A program made the translations under genes and the position numbers. The notes beneath the pieces were generated by a model. That model made no database searches. It was not told the origin of the DNA and was given only the letters and a program-made list of their open reading frames with translations. Shown one piece after another: positions 30,614-40,360 of a stretch of DNA of 64,000 nucleotides. How positions within the stretch are numbered: the stretch's first letter is position 1; every line of letters begins with the position of its first letter. This DNA is from Methylobacterium oryzihabitans (GTDB lineage Bacteria; Pseudomonadota; Alphaproteobacteria; Rhizobiales; Beijerinckiaceae): contig NZ_SACP01000014.1 in NCBI RefSeq assembly GCF_004004555.2, positions 1-64,000 of the forward strand, read 5' to 3'.

Positions 30614-33600
30614 ATGACGACGACCGCACCAGCCGGAGGCATCGCGCTCACGGGGGCGACCCGGAGCTTCGGACTCGCCGGGCGCACGAGCCGCGACCAC
30701 GTCACCGCCGGCCTCGCCGACGGCCGCGGCGTGCTGCTGTGGCTCGACGACGACAACGCGGGCGCGCCCTACCGGCTCCTGGCGCAGTTCGTCGACGCGG
30801 GCGGCGCGGCCGCCGGCGATCCGTTCGTCGTCAGCTCGGTCGAGACCGATGCGGGCGGAACCCCGCACCAGCCCCAGGTCGCGGCGCTGGCGGGCGGCGG
30901 CTTCGTCGTCAGCTTCAACGAGTACCTGCCGCCGCCAGAGCCGTGGTCTCCCGGCAGCAACCGCATCCGCAGCCGGATCGTCGGCGCCGACGGCTCCCTC
31001 GGGGCGAGCGTGGTCACGGTCGCGTCGGACGCCCCGAACGTCGTTCCGGGCAGCGTCGACAATCCGGCGGTGGCCGCACTCGCCGATGGCGGCTTCATCG
31101 TGGCCGGCGACGGCACCCTGATCGGCCCGAGCGGTGGGGTCGCGAATACCGGCCTCGTCGCCACCCGCTACACCGCGTCGGGCGCGGTCGCCGGCACCGT
31201 GCCCATCGGTAGCCTCGACCCGACCCGCGACTATCCGGATCCGAACTACTACCCGCAGGTCGCCGGCCTTCAGGGCGGCGGCTACGCCCTGTCGTGGTTC
31301 CACTTCGGGGACTGGAACGGCTCGCGCGTCATGAGCCTGCACCTCCAGGCGTTCGGGCCGGGCGACCGCGCCGCCGGCCCGGTCCTCGATCTCGGCCTGC
31401 TCGAAACCAATGACCCGCGGCAGGTCAGCCTCGCGGGCCTGTCGGACGGGCGGCTGGCGGTGGCGTGGTCGAACGGGTCGAGCGACACCTCGCACGTCCG
31501 CGTCCAGATCGTCGGCGCCGACGGCAGCCTCGTCGGCTCGCCGATGATCGTCGACACCACCGCCGACACCGCCCATCTGCGGCCGAAGGTGGCGGCCACC
31601 GCCGGCGGCGGCTTCGTGGTCGAGTGGGAGGAGTTCGCCTTCTCGGGGCCGAACCGCATCAACGCCTACGACATCCACGCCCGCGCCTTCGACGCCGCCG
31701 GGCGGCCCATCGGGGCGGAGGCGGCCCTCGCCGCCACCACCGGCGACGAGCGCATCGCGACGGCGAGCCCGCTCGCCGACGGCACCCTGCTGGTGGGCTG
31801 GGAAGGCGCCGGCGGGATCACCCTCGGCACCGCCTCGGTCGCGCCGCCGCCATCCGTGTGGCGCTCGGGCGCGCAGGGTGATGCCGGCACCGCCGCCAAC
31901 TGGGTCGACGGGATCGGCCCGGTCGCCGGTGGCGACGTGGTCATCGTCGACGACGCGGCGATCCTCGGCACCGACCCGAACGCCCATTCGGCGGCGTTCT
32001 TCAACGGGCCCTACGCGCTCCACGCGATCAGCGCCGACTTCTCGAAGGGGGCCAGCGGCGGCGTCCTCGGGCTCGACGGGCCGATCACCCTCTCGGGCGC
32101 CCTGACGATGAAGGGCAGCCCGACCTACGGGCAGACCGGCAGGTCCTGGCTCGACCTGGGCAATTCCGACCTCACCGTCGCGGGCGGCCTCGACCTCGAC
32201 GCCGGCACCGAGATCCTCGCGCAGGCGGCGACGGTCCACGGGACGGTCCGGACCGACGGCCTCGTCAACATCGGCGGCGGCGGCCAGGAGGGCAGCCGCC
32301 TCACCATCGACGGCGATCTGACCGGCGCCGGCATGGCGATGGTGGGCACAAACGGCGTGCTCGACCTCGACGGGGCCAGCGACGCGAGGGTCTACCTCAC
32401 CGGCGGGACGCTGCGCCTCGACCAGGGCCGGGCGATGACCGGCACGGTCACGGTCGACGAGGCTCACGACTGGGCGCCGATGTCGAGCCTCGACCTCCGG
32501 GGCGGCGGATTCGGCGGCAGCCTGCAATTCTTCGCCGGTTCGGTCCTCGACCTCGTCGGCGTCGACACCGCGCGCTACAGCAGCGACGGCACGCGCCTGC
32601 ACATCACCGAGACCGACGGCGACACCCTCGACCTCACCGCGCTGTACCTCCAGGGCGGCAGCGGTCCGCAGGACGTCGATCCGGCGACCTACGTCAATCC
32701 CGCCCGCATCGGCGCGGTGCTGACCGGCGACGGCCGGGGCGGGACGCTGGTGAGCTTCCAGCAGGGTACGACCGCGACCTGGACCGGCGGCGACTGGTCC
32801 GACGCCCGCAACTGGCAGGACGGCGCCGTCGCCCGCGGCTTCGACGACGTGGTCACCACCGGTTCCGGCGGCCGGACCATCTCCGGATCCGTCTCGGCCG
32901 CGAGCCTGACCCTGTCGGGCTCCGCCACGGCGACGCTCGCGGCGACCGGCGCCCTGTCCCTGGGCGACAGCCTCGTCGTCACGGCGAGCACGGGCTACCG
33001 CCACGGCCTCGTCCTCGAGGGCGGCAGCGTCAGCGCCGCCGGGGGCATCCGGGTCGGCCGGGGGGGCTTCATCGACACCTTCTACGACGGCGGGGTCCGG
33101 CCCGGCGGCGCCGCGACGCTGCGCGGCGCAGTGGTCAACGACGGCGCCATCGACGCGCTGCCCTCGGGCAGCCTCACCATCGACGGGCCGGTCTCCGGCA
33201 CCGGCATCCTGTCGGTGGGGTACGACGCGACCCTCGACCTCAAGGGCGCGGTCGGCAACACCATCCAGGCCTATGGCGGAACCCTGGTGCTGGAGGACGC
33301 CGCCCGGGTCACCGGCACGATCTGGTCGATGGGCGGCAGCTACACCCTCGACCTTCGCGGGAGCACCGGCTTCGGCGGCACGCTGGTGATCGGCAGCCCG
33401 GCGACCCGGATCGACCTTGCCGGCGTCACCGCGGCGAGCTTCGACGGCGACAGCCTCCACGTCACCACCGCGGCGGGGGTCTCGTTCGACCTGCACACGG
33501 TGTTCGACCGCAATGCCTCCCCCGGCGGCGCGGTGCCGACGGCGTCGGATCCCGCCTTCACGCTGGTCAGCCACGACGACGGCCATGGCGGGACGCTGGT

Positions 33601-35767
33601 GGCGTTCCAGTCGATCGTCGAGCACGCGCCGGTGGCCGGGTCGACGACGGTTCCGATCGTTCCGTGGCTGCCCGGGTCACCGCCGCCGCCGATCTCCCTG
33701 TCCGCCTCCGACGAGGACGGCGACCCCGTGACCCTGACGGGCGTCACCGCCCGCGGCGTGCCGGCGTCGGGCGATCCGATGCCCGGGAGCCTCTCGACGC
33801 AGGGCCGCTACGGCACCCTGATGGCCCCGGGGCTGAACGGCGGGGCGTCCTACATGGCGTCCTCCTATGGCGACGCGCCCCTCGGCCAGCACCCGACCGA
33901 CGTGTTCGACTACACGGTGAGCGACGGCCGCCCGGGCGGCACCGCGACCGGCACGGTCACGATCGTCCTCGACCGCGCCCCGACGGCGGCCGACGACCGC
34001 GCGACCGTCACCGGACGGACGCTCGCCGTCGCGGCGGCGCAGGGCGTGCTCGCCAACGACGGCGACCCGGACGGCGACGCGCTGTTCGTGAACGGGGTCT
34101 TCGCCGGCACCGATCCCTTCGGCCAGTTCGTCCAGTCGGCGGAATCGCTCCTGACCGGCCGCTACGGCGACCTCACCCTGCACCGGGACGGGTCGTACAG
34201 CTACGCCGCCCACGCCGACGCGCCGGTGGGCGCCCACGACGTGTTCACCTACCTCCTCGGCGAGACCATCGCGCTGCCCGGCTCCGGGAGCTGGCAGACC
34301 CCGTGGACGAGCGACACGAACGGCCAGCCGATGGCGGTGCTCGACATCGTGGTCGGCGCCACGCCCAACCCGGCCCCGACCGGCCTGCCGATGACCGGGA
34401 CGCCCGGCGGCACCGCGAAGGTCGCGACCTCCGCCTACGGCCCGCTCGTCCTGCGCTACGACGCGGCCGGCCAGCTCGCCCTGGTGCGGGCGAGCGCCCC
34501 GGACGGCTCCACCGACACCTGGACCTATGCCGGCGGCAAGGCCGTGAAGGAGACGCAGCTCCACGCCGACCGGACGAGCGACGTCTTCCTGTCGGGGATC
34601 ACCGGCAAGCCCTACACCGCCGAGCACGGCCGCTACGACGCGGCCGGCGCCCTGGTCGAGCAGAGCCGCACCTTCGCCGGCGGCGAGCGCCAGACCTTCG
34701 CGATCGAGAACGGGGTCAGGACGACCTCGCAGTTCGACGCGAGCGGGATGCTGACCTCGCGGGGCGTGGTCTATCCCGACCGCTCGGTCGCGACCCGGAC
34801 CTACGTCGCCGTGGCGGGGCAGCCGGTGCTCGCGAGCGAGACGATCAAGTATCCGTCCGGCGGGACCGAGTTCTCGACGGCCCGGCTCTACAACGGCGAC
34901 GGCGAGGTCACCCGCGAGACCCAGGTCCATGCCGACGGCACCCGCGACGTTTACCTGCCGGGGATCGCGGGCAAACCCTATACCGCCGAGCACGACCGCT
35001 ACGCCGCCAGCGGCGCGCTGACGCGCCAGACCCGCACCTATGGCGGCCAGGACCTGCAGACCTTCCTGCTCGACGGCGACGGCCGCAAGGTCACCGACCA
35101 GTACGACGCCGCCGGGCACCTCACGCTGCACGCGGTGCTGGAATCGAACGGCGTCAGCGAGACCTCGACCTACGTCGGCGGCCTGCTGAGCCGGGAGATC
35201 ACCCAGTATCCGGCCGGCCCGGTGCTGTCGGAGACGCGGGCCTACGTCGCCCAGGGCGGCGCTCCGGTGCTGACCGCCGACGCGGTGCTCAACCGGGACG
35301 GCACGCAAGTGGTCACCGGCGGGGACCTGACCGACTACCTCAGGGGCGGCGCGTCTGCCGACACGCTGACCGGCGGCGGCGGCAACGACCGGCTCACCGG
35401 AGGCGCCGGCGCCGACACCTTCGTGCTCGGTGCGCCGGCGAGCAACGGCCTCGACCGGATCACCGACTTCGTCACCGGCACCGACGCCATCGGCGTCAGG
35501 GCCGACGATTACGGCCTCGTCCTCGGCCACGGCCTCACCGCGGGCGGCGGCCTCGACCCGGACTACTTCGCCCTCGTCACCGGGAAGGCCCCGAACGGAA
35601 CCCAGGCCCACGGCCAGTTCCTGCTCAGCGCCTCCAACGCCACCCTGTACTGGGACGCGGACGGCAGCGGCGCCGGGGCGGCGGTGGCGCTCGCCGCCTT
35701 CACGGTCCCGGCCGGCACCGGGGCCGGGGCCGTGCTGCACGGCACCGACTTCCACCTCGTCGCCTGA
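30614..35767 (+). CDS. Giant multidomain RTX exoprotein with YD-like repeats
   Basis: 1,717 residues. Order: beta-rich N-terminal repeats (1-410); two blocks of a WxxGxxxxxxNWxDG-type repeat with long beta-solenoid-like stretches (about 415-720 and 720-1000); a cadherin-like DEDGDPVTLTGVTA segment (1004-1060); a VCBS-like domain (1116-1250); two YD/RHS-like units of about 100 residues sharing HADxTxDVxLxGIxGKPYTAEHxRY (1273-1550); a short RTX pair (GGGGNDRLTGGAGADTFVLG, about 1583-1602) and a type I secretion-like tail. It has no Sec signal. Probably a secreted adhesin or matrix protein; no enzyme domain is recognisable. GGGGGAG precedes the ATG. Confidence 0.82.
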   Translation: MTTTAPAGGIALTGATRSFGLAGRTSRDHVTAGLADGRGVLLWLDDDNAGAPYRLLAQFVDAGGAAAGDPFVVSSVETDAGGTPHQPQVAALAGGGFVVSFNEYLPPPEPWSPGSNRIRSRIVGADGSLGASVVTVASDAPNVVPGSVDNPAVAALADGGFIVAGDGTLIGPSGGVANTGLVATRYTASGAVAGTVPIGSLDPTRDYPDPNYYPQVAGLQGGGYALSWFHFGDWNGSRVMSLHLQAFGPGDRAAGPVLDLGLLETNDPRQVSLAGLSDGRLAVAWSNGSSDTSHVRVQIVGADGSLVGSPMIVDTTADTAHLRPKVAATAGGGFVVEWEEFAFSGPNRINAYDIHARAFDAAGRPIGAEAALAATTGDERIATASPLADGTLLVGWEGAGGITLGTASVAPPPSVWRSGAQGDAGTAANWVDGIGPVAGGDVVIVDDAAILGTDPNAHSAAFFNGPYALHAISADFSKGASGGVLGLDGPITLSGALTMKGSPTYGQTGRSWLDLGNSDLTVAGGLDLDAGTEILAQAATVHGTVRTDGLVNIGGGGQEGSRLTIDGDLTGAGMAMVGTNGVLDLDGASDARVYLTGGTLRLDQGRAMTGTVTVDEAHDWAPMSSLDLRGGGFGGSLQFFAGSVLDLVGVDTARYSSDGTRLHITETDGDTLDLTALYLQGGSGPQDVDPATYVNPARIGAVLTGDGRGGTLVSFQQGTTATWTGGDWSDARNWQDGAVARGFDDVVTTGSGGRTISGSVSAASLTLSGSATATLAATGALSLGDSLVVTASTGYRHGLVLEGGSVSAAGGIRVGRGGFIDTFYDGGVRPGGAATLRGAVVNDGAIDALPSGSLTIDGPVSGTGILSVGYDATLDLKGAVGNTIQAYGGTLVLEDAARVTGTIWSMGGSYTLDLRGSTGFGGTLVIGSPATRIDLAGVTAASFDGDSLHVTTAAGVSFDLHTVFDRNASPGGAVPTASDPAFTLVSHDDGHGGTLVAFQSIVEHAPVAGSTTVPIVPWLPGSPPPPISLSASDEDGDPVTLTGVTARGVPASGDPMPGSLSTQGRYGTLMAPGLNGGASYMASSYGDAPLGQHPTDVFDYTVSDGRPGGTATGTVTIVLDRAPTAADDRATVTGRTLAVAAAQGVLANDGDPDGDALFVNGVFAGTDPFGQFVQSAESLLTGRYGDLTLHRDGSYSYAAHADAPVGAHDVFTYLLGETIALPGSGSWQTPWTSDTNGQPMAVLDIVVGATPNPAPTGLPMTGTPGGTAKVATSAYGPLVLRYDAAGQLALVRASAPDGSTDTWTYAGGKAVKETQLHADRTSDVFLSGITGKPYTAEHGRYDAAGALVEQSRTFAGGERQTFAIENGVRTTSQFDASGMLTSRGVVYPDRSVATRTYVAVAGQPVLASETIKYPSGGTEFSTARLYNGDGEVTRETQVHADGTRDVYLPGIAGKPYTAEHDRYAASGALTRQTRTYGGQDLQTFLLDGDGRKVTDQYDAAGHLTLHAVLESNGVSETSTYVGGLLSREITQYPAGPVLSETRAYVAQGGAPVLTADAVLNRDGTQVVTGGDLTDYLRGGASADTLTGGGGNDRLTGGAGADTFVLGAPASNGLDRITDFVTGTDAIGVRADDYGLVLGHGLTAGGGLDPDYFALVTGKAPNGTQAHGQFLLSASNATLYWDADGSGAGAAVALAAFTVPAGTGAGAVLHGTDFHLVA

Positions 35768-35775
35768 CCGGGCGA

Positions 35776-35801
35776 CCCCGGAGCCGTCCGCGGCTCCGGG
35801 G
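35776..35801. terminator. Bidirectional hairpin terminator
   Basis: A perfect 11-bp stem (CCCCGGAGCCG/CGGCTCCGGGG) with loop TCCG lies in the 45-base gap between the convergent RTX and alcohol dehydrogenase genes. Confidence 0.6.
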
Positions 35802-35812
35802 ACCCCGGCGCC

Positions 35813-36952
35813 TCACGCGCCCCCGAGGGCGGCGGCGAACAGGGCGCGGAAATCCTCGGCCCCGACCGGGCGGCCGTTGGTCGCCGTCGAGTGATCCTCG
35901 ACCGCCCAGGAAATCAGCCCCTCGCACTCCTCGGCCGTGACGCCCATCTCGGCCAGGGTCCCCGGCAGGCCGAGGTCGCGGTTGAGGTCGTCGATCGCGG
36001 CGGCGAGGTCGGCGCCGGGCGAAAGGCCCATGGCGTGGCGCAGGGCGACGTATTGCGCCTCGCAGGCCGGCGCGTTGAAGCGCAGGAGATGGGGCAGGAT
36101 CACCGCGTTGAGCGTGCCGTGGTGCAGCGGCCGGCTCTGGCGCCCGCCGAGGGCGTGCGACATCGAGTGGACCGCGCCGAGCCCCTTCTGGAAGGTCATC
36201 CCGCCCTCGAGGGCGGCCATCATCATGTCCTCGCGGGCGTCGAGGTCGCGCCCGTCCGCCACTGCCCGGCGCAGCGACCGCATCGCCCGCGTCAGGCCGT
36301 CGAGGGCGATCGCCTCCGCCGGCGGGTTGTCGCGCGGGCTGAGATACGTCTCGATGCAGTGGGTCACCGCATCCATGCCGGTCGCGGCGGTGAGGCCCGG
36401 CGGCAGGCCGACCGTGAGCTCGGGATCGCACAGGGCGAGGTTCGGGATCAGGGACGGCGCGATCAGCCCGAGCTTGCGCCCGTCCGCCATCGTGATGAGG
36501 GCGGCGCGGCCGACCTCGCTGCCGGTGCCGGCGGTGGTCGGGACCGCGATCACCGGCGGCTGGCCGGGGCGGATGCGCGGGATGCCGCCGAGGATCGCGG
36601 CATACTGCGACAGCGGCTCGGCATGGGTGACGAGGAGGGCCACCGCCTTGGCGAGGTCGAGGGGCGAGCCGCCGCCGAGCGCCACCACCCCGTCGCAGCC
36701 GGCCTCGCGGTAGCGGTCGCGGGCGGCGAGCACCGCCGCCTCGGTCGGGTTCTCGGGCGTGGCGTCGAACACCGCCGTCGCATCCGAAAGCCCGGCGGCG
36801 TCGAGGAGCCGTGCCACCAGCCCGGCGGCGACGACGCCGCGATCGGTGACGACCAGCGGCCGCGACACCCCGAGGAGCGCGAGTTCCTCCGGCAGCAGGC
36901 GCAGCGCCCCGCGCCCGAACTGGATGCGGGTGAGATAGGTGATGAGCCCCAT
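35813..36952 (-). CDS. Iron-containing alcohol dehydrogenase (group III)
   Basis: 379 residues, normal family length. The nucleotide region has VVALGGGSPLDLAKAVA, followed by AVPTTAGTGSEV; metal ligands are expected from TGMDAVTHCIE (Asp and His) and from GAVHSMSHALG and PLHHGTLNAV (His). It would oxidise or reduce an alcohol/aldehyde with NAD(P); substrate unknown. AGGAGG stands 6 bases before the ATG. The AT-rich island begins immediately upstream, so its promoter lies in foreign-looking DNA. Confidence 0.88.
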   Translation of the reverse strand: MGLITYLTRIQFGRGALRLLPEELALLGVSRPLVVTDRGVVAAGLVARLLDAAGLSDATAVFDATPENPTEAAVLAARDRYREAGCDGVVALGGGSPLDLAKAVALLVTHAEPLSQYAAILGGIPRIRPGQPPVIAVPTTAGTGSEVGRAALITMADGRKLGLIAPSLIPNLALCDPELTVGLPPGLTAATGMDAVTHCIETYLSPRDNPPAEAIALDGLTRAMRSLRRAVADGRDLDAREDMMMAALEGGMTFQKGLGAVHSMSHALGGRQSRPLHHGTLNAVILPHLLRFNAPACEAQYVALRHAMGLSPGADLAAAIDDLNRDLGLPGTLAEMGVTAEECEGLISWAVEDHSTATNGRPVGAEDFRALFAAALGGA

Positions 36953-36956
36953 AATC

Positions 36957-38345
36957 GACCTCCTTGATGCAGAATTTAAAGGAAGATATTTATTTTATAT
37001 TTGTCATAGTTTGTAATCTATATTATTTTTCAGATATCACACGCCGTAAATCAAGTTGTTTAATTGCGTTTCTATTTCTGCTTCATGTTCTTTGAAATTT
37101 CTCCAGAGTATTCGCATCGTCTTAAAGTCATGTTTCTGATCGTCAGTGAGGCCTTGCAAATCTGTGGTCCAGCTTTCTCCGCGATAAAGATCGCTGGGAA
37201 GATGAAAGATCTTATTTCGAACATCGACAAAAATATCAGCAATATCACAAATTGACTCAAGAGTGCATCTATATAAAGTAAATTTATTCTGCCACTCGCT
37301 CCAAATTATAGATTCTTTCCTATTTTTTATATTAAAATAGAGATCTTCTTGAGTGCTTTCTAAAATAGCTTTTTTGGTTATGTAAGAATTATAAGCAATA
37401 TACGCGCGCAGCGCTAATTTGATTGATCTGTCTCGATCTTTGCTCTGCACGGACAGTAAATTGATTTTTTCGCGAACGTCGGCTGCTATTTCGCCTAATT
37501 TTTTGTTTGAATTTTCGATATATTCACGATTTTTATCGATCTTTATATCAATTTGTTCGAAGCGGTTTTTCGCGTTTGCAATATTAGGGAATTCAAGTGT
37601 GTGAAGTATGCCATACTTTCCGACTTCAGGCTTCAGCATTGCTTCTAAATCGGTGATGCGACTTGAGAGTTGACCAATCAAACTGTTAGATTCGTTGAAT
37701 GAAAGGCTGTTTTTGTTGACATCTTGAATCTTGATGAGGTCTCTGTAAATTTCCCTCAGACTCTTATCTAATTTTTGCTCCATAAGAAATATTTTATTTT
37801 GGATTTCTTTGTGTGCAACGAATAAAGAGGTACCTTTGCCATTGTGATAGTATCGTATACAGGCAAGTGTCACACCTATTATAAGCGACAATAAGGAAGC
37901 GGCAAGCAAAGATGTTAAAATAATTGCGCCAAATCCATAGTTGTTTATTGCTTGTATATTGTAGACGGAAGGCCCAACTATCGTAAAAATTGCAAGAAGT
38001 AGCGAGAAAAAACTAGACCAATCACTTATTCTACTTACGGGTTGATCCGTTTTATCAAAAAATCTTGCGAGCAGCTTCATTCGTCTCATCTTTTTGCTTC
38101 TATGTCTCTATATTGTCAGATCTTCAAAGATAATATCAAAAGCGGTGTGCCAGAATACATAAGTCGGTACGGCCGCCAAATGCGAACGACGTCGAAATGC
38201 TTGATAAATTCCAGATTTTAAATGATGCGTATTCATGCAAGGAAGGCCATATGTTGGCTTCTCACCTGGGAACTGTGCTGATTGGCAAGGGGCGCGAGGG
38301 CGCGAGTTGCCTTCAATCTCGTCGGGAACATATTGGTATTATCAG
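36957..38345. other. AT-rich island, probably horizontally acquired
   Basis: Base composition drops from over 70% G+C to well under 45% for about 1.4 kb, with sharp edges at the alcohol dehydrogenase start and just before the M20 gene. It contains one gene (37037-38089). I see no integrase, tRNA target or clear terminal repeats. 38090-38345 has no supported gene. Confidence 0.75.
37037..38089 (-). CDS. Orphan membrane/coiled-coil protein, AT-rich
   Basis: 350 residues, not recognised. Two hydrophobic helices near the N-terminus (about 25-45 and 52-78) are followed by a long helical, probably coiled-coil region rich in Lys, Glu, Ile and Asn (about 95-225) and a C-terminal domain (225-350) with WSEWQNKFTLY and FKTMRILWRNFKE. 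Codon use is AT-rich, unlike every neighbour. A membrane anchor plus coiled coil plus soluble domain in an isolated foreign gene is reminiscent of phage-defence or surface-exclusion proteins, but there is no motif to prove this. Starts at 38089 or 38080; the RBS is weak. Confidence 0.75.
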   Translation of the reverse strand: MRRMKLLARFFDKTDQPVSRISDWSSFFSLLLAIFTIVGPSVYNIQAINNYGFGAIILTSLLAASLLSLIIGVTLACIRYYHNGKGTSLFVAHKEIQNKIFLMEQKLDKSLREIYRDLIKIQDVNKNSLSFNESNSLIGQLSSRITDLEAMLKPEVGKYGILHTLEFPNIANAKNRFEQIDIKIDKNREYIENSNKKLGEIAADVREKINLLSVQSKDRDRSIKLALRAYIAYNSYITKKAILESTQEDLYFNIKNRKESIIWSEWQNKFTLYRCTLESICDIADIFVDVRNKIFHLPSDLYRGESWTTDLQGLTDDQKHDFKTMRILWRNFKEHEAEIETQLNNLIYGV

Positions 38346-38370
38346 ACCATAAAGGTGCAAGGAGTTTTTG

Positions 38371-39318
38371 ATGGGACATGATCCCGCCCCCGCCGGCGAG
38401 TCCGACCCGGGCGAGGCCGTCGCCGGGATCGGCCGCTGGCTCGCCGTCGAGAGCCCGACCGACTGCGCGTCGGGCGTCGACCGGATGATGGACCTCGTCG
38501 CCGCCGAGGCCGGCGCCGCCGGCATCGCCTGCGAGCGCATCCCCGGCCGCGACGGGCTCGGCGACCATCTGCGCCTGCGCGCCGGGCCGCTTCGCGACGA
38601 GCCCGGGATCCTCGTCCTGTCGCATCTCGACACCGTGCACCCGGTCGGGACGCTGGCCGCCGACCTGCCGGTGCGGGTCGAGGGCGACCGGCTCTACGGG
38701 CCGGGCGTCTACGACATGAAGGGGGGCGCCTGGCTGGCGTTCCAGGGCTTCCTCGCCGCCGCCCGGGGCGGCGCGGCCCATTCCGGCAGCCGCCACGCCG
38801 ACGGCCGCAACGCGATCCGCGAGGCGGCCCGGCTGATCCTCGCCATCGAGGCGATGACCGACTACGAGCGCGGCATCACCACGACGGTCGGGACGATCCA
38901 GGGCGGCACCGCCCAGAACGTGATCCCGCAGCATTGCCGCTTCAGCGTCGACCTGCGGGTGGTCGGCGCCGCGGACGGCCGGGCCTGCGAGGCGGCGATC
39001 CTCGGACTGACGGCGAGCCCCGACTTCTCGCTCGCGGTCACCGGCGGCATGAACCGCCCGCCCTACGCCAAGGATGCCGGAGGCGAGCGTCTCTACGCCC
39101 ATGCCCGCGACCTCGCGGCGGAACTCGGCCACGACCTCGGCGAGGTGCCGCTGACCGGCGGCGGCTCGGACGGCAACTTCACGGCGGCCCTCGGCATCCC
39201 GACCCTCGACGGCCTCGGCATCGACGGCGACGGCGCCCACACCTTGAGCGAGTACGCCCTGATCTCCTCGATCGCGCCGCGGCGGCTCCTGATGCGGCGG
39301 CTGCTGGAGACGCTGTGA
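38371..39318 (+). pseudogene. M20 metallopeptidase (glutamate carboxypeptidase-like) with internal deletion
   Basis: 315 residues where relatives have about 375-400. LVLSHLDTVHP and GPGVYDMKGG (first metal ligands) are followed, after GFLAAARGG, directly by AAHSGSRHADGRNAIREAA, which belongs to the dimerisation domain. The segment between them, with the catalytic Glu-Glu pair, is absent, yet the frame continues to the normal end with GDGAHTLSEYALISS. AAGGAG is 6 bases before the ATG. Probably inactive as a peptidase; a non-catalytic role is not excluded. Confidence 0.75.
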
Positions 39319-39450
39319 CCGCGCACACTCCGCGGCGATTGTCTTCCGCTGCGGCGCGCGCCTATAACCCGGCCTGATCTCGACCCGCGGCGTCGAGGGC
39401 CTCCCCTCACCGGCGGCCTCCGCGCGGGCGACGGCATTTCGGGGAGAGCC

Positions 39451-40197
39451 ATGGCCGGGCATTCGCAGTTCAAGAACATCATGCACCGCAAGGGGCGGGT
39501 CGACGCCGTCCGCTCCAAGCTGTTCAGCAAGCTCGCCCGGGAAATCACCGTCGCGGCGAAGCTCGGCACGCCCGATCCGGCGATGAACCCGCGCCTGCGC
39601 GCCGCCGTCCTGGCGGCCCGGGCCGAGAACATGCCCAAGGACAACATCGAGCGGGCGATCAAGAAGGCGGTCGGCGGCGAGGGCGAGAACTACGAGGAGA
39701 TCCGCTACGAGGGCTACGGCCCCGGCGGCGCCGCGGTGATCGTCGAGGCGCAGACCGACAACCGCAACCGCACCGCCTCCGACGTGCGCTCGGCCTTCAC
39801 GAAGGCCGGCGGCAGCCTCGCCGAGACCGGCGCGGTGTCGTTCATGTTCGACCGCGTCGGGCTGATCGCCTTCCCGGCCGCCGTCGCCGACGCCGACGCG
39901 ATGCTGGAGGCGGCGATCGAGGCCGGTGCCGACGACGTGAAGTCCGACGAGACCGGCCACGAGGTCACTTGCGAGCAGACCGCCTTCGGCGAGGTCGCCC
40001 GCGCCCTCGAAGCCCGGTTCGGCGAGCCGACCCGCACCGCCCTGGTCTGGCGGCCGCAGAACACCGTCGAGGTCGACGACGAGACCGGCGAGAAGCTGAT
40101 CCGCCTCGTCGAGGTGATCGAGGACCAGGACGACGTCCAGAACGTGTTCGTGAACTTCGCCGTCTCCGACGCCCTGATGGCCAGGATGCAGGGCTGA
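39451..40197 (+). CDS. yebC: YebC/PmpR family regulator (TACO1-like)
   Basis: 248 residues, full length. [32 protein letters not shown] and the [28 protein letters not shown] block are unmistakable. Family members act as transcriptional regulators or as ribosome-linked translation factors. A family A repeat begins at its stop codon. Confidence 0.95.
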   Translation: MAGHSQFKNIMHRKGRVDAVRSKLFSKLAREITVAAKLGTPDPAMNPRLRAAVLAARAENMPKDNIERAIKKAVGGEGENYEEIRYEGYGPGGAAVIVEAQTDNRNRTASDVRSAFTKAGGSLAETGAVSFMFDRVGLIAFPAAVADADAMLEAAIEAGADDVKSDETGHEVTCEQTAFGEVARALEARFGEPTRTALVWRPQNTVEVDDETGEKLIRLVEVIEDQDDVQNVFVNFAVSDALMARMQG

Positions 40198-40356
40198 TCC
40201 GGTTTTCGGACGATTCTTTCCGGATTCCATATCACCAGCCCGCGCGGTGGAGCCTCCGGCTCCACGCACCTGAGCGAAGCCGAAATCCGCATCGCGAAGC
40301 GATGGCTTGGCAATCGCCACGATCCCGCGGGGATCGCCGAGCGATCGATCGAAAAC
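40198..40356. repeat. Intergenic structured repeat, family A, copy 3 (longest)
   Basis: Starts right after the yebC stop. It holds ATATCACCAGCCCGCGCGG (about 40229-40247), the hairpin GTGGAGCC-TCC-GGCTCCAC (40247-40265), TGAGCGAAGCCGAAATCCGC, ATCGC-GAA-GCGAT, and CGATCCC-GCG-GGGATCG. It matches copy 1 nearly base for base over the last 90 bases, and copy 2 over the first half, so it links them all. Confidence 0.8.
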
Positions 40357-40360
40357 CCCG

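Noticed and set aside
30440..33625. A 1,061-codon open frame on the minus strand
   Set aside because: It is antisense to the giant RTX gene, which has recognisable domains; the antisense translation is compositionally non-coding.
36957..38345. Insertion sequence or prophage fragment
   Set aside because: No transposase, integrase or structural gene, and no terminal inverted repeats or target duplication could be found by eye.
38233..38345. Possible transposase remnant on the minus strand beside the island
   Set aside because: A short peptide-like stretch could be read, but it has no motif I can name and runs without interruption into the antisense of the M20 gene.
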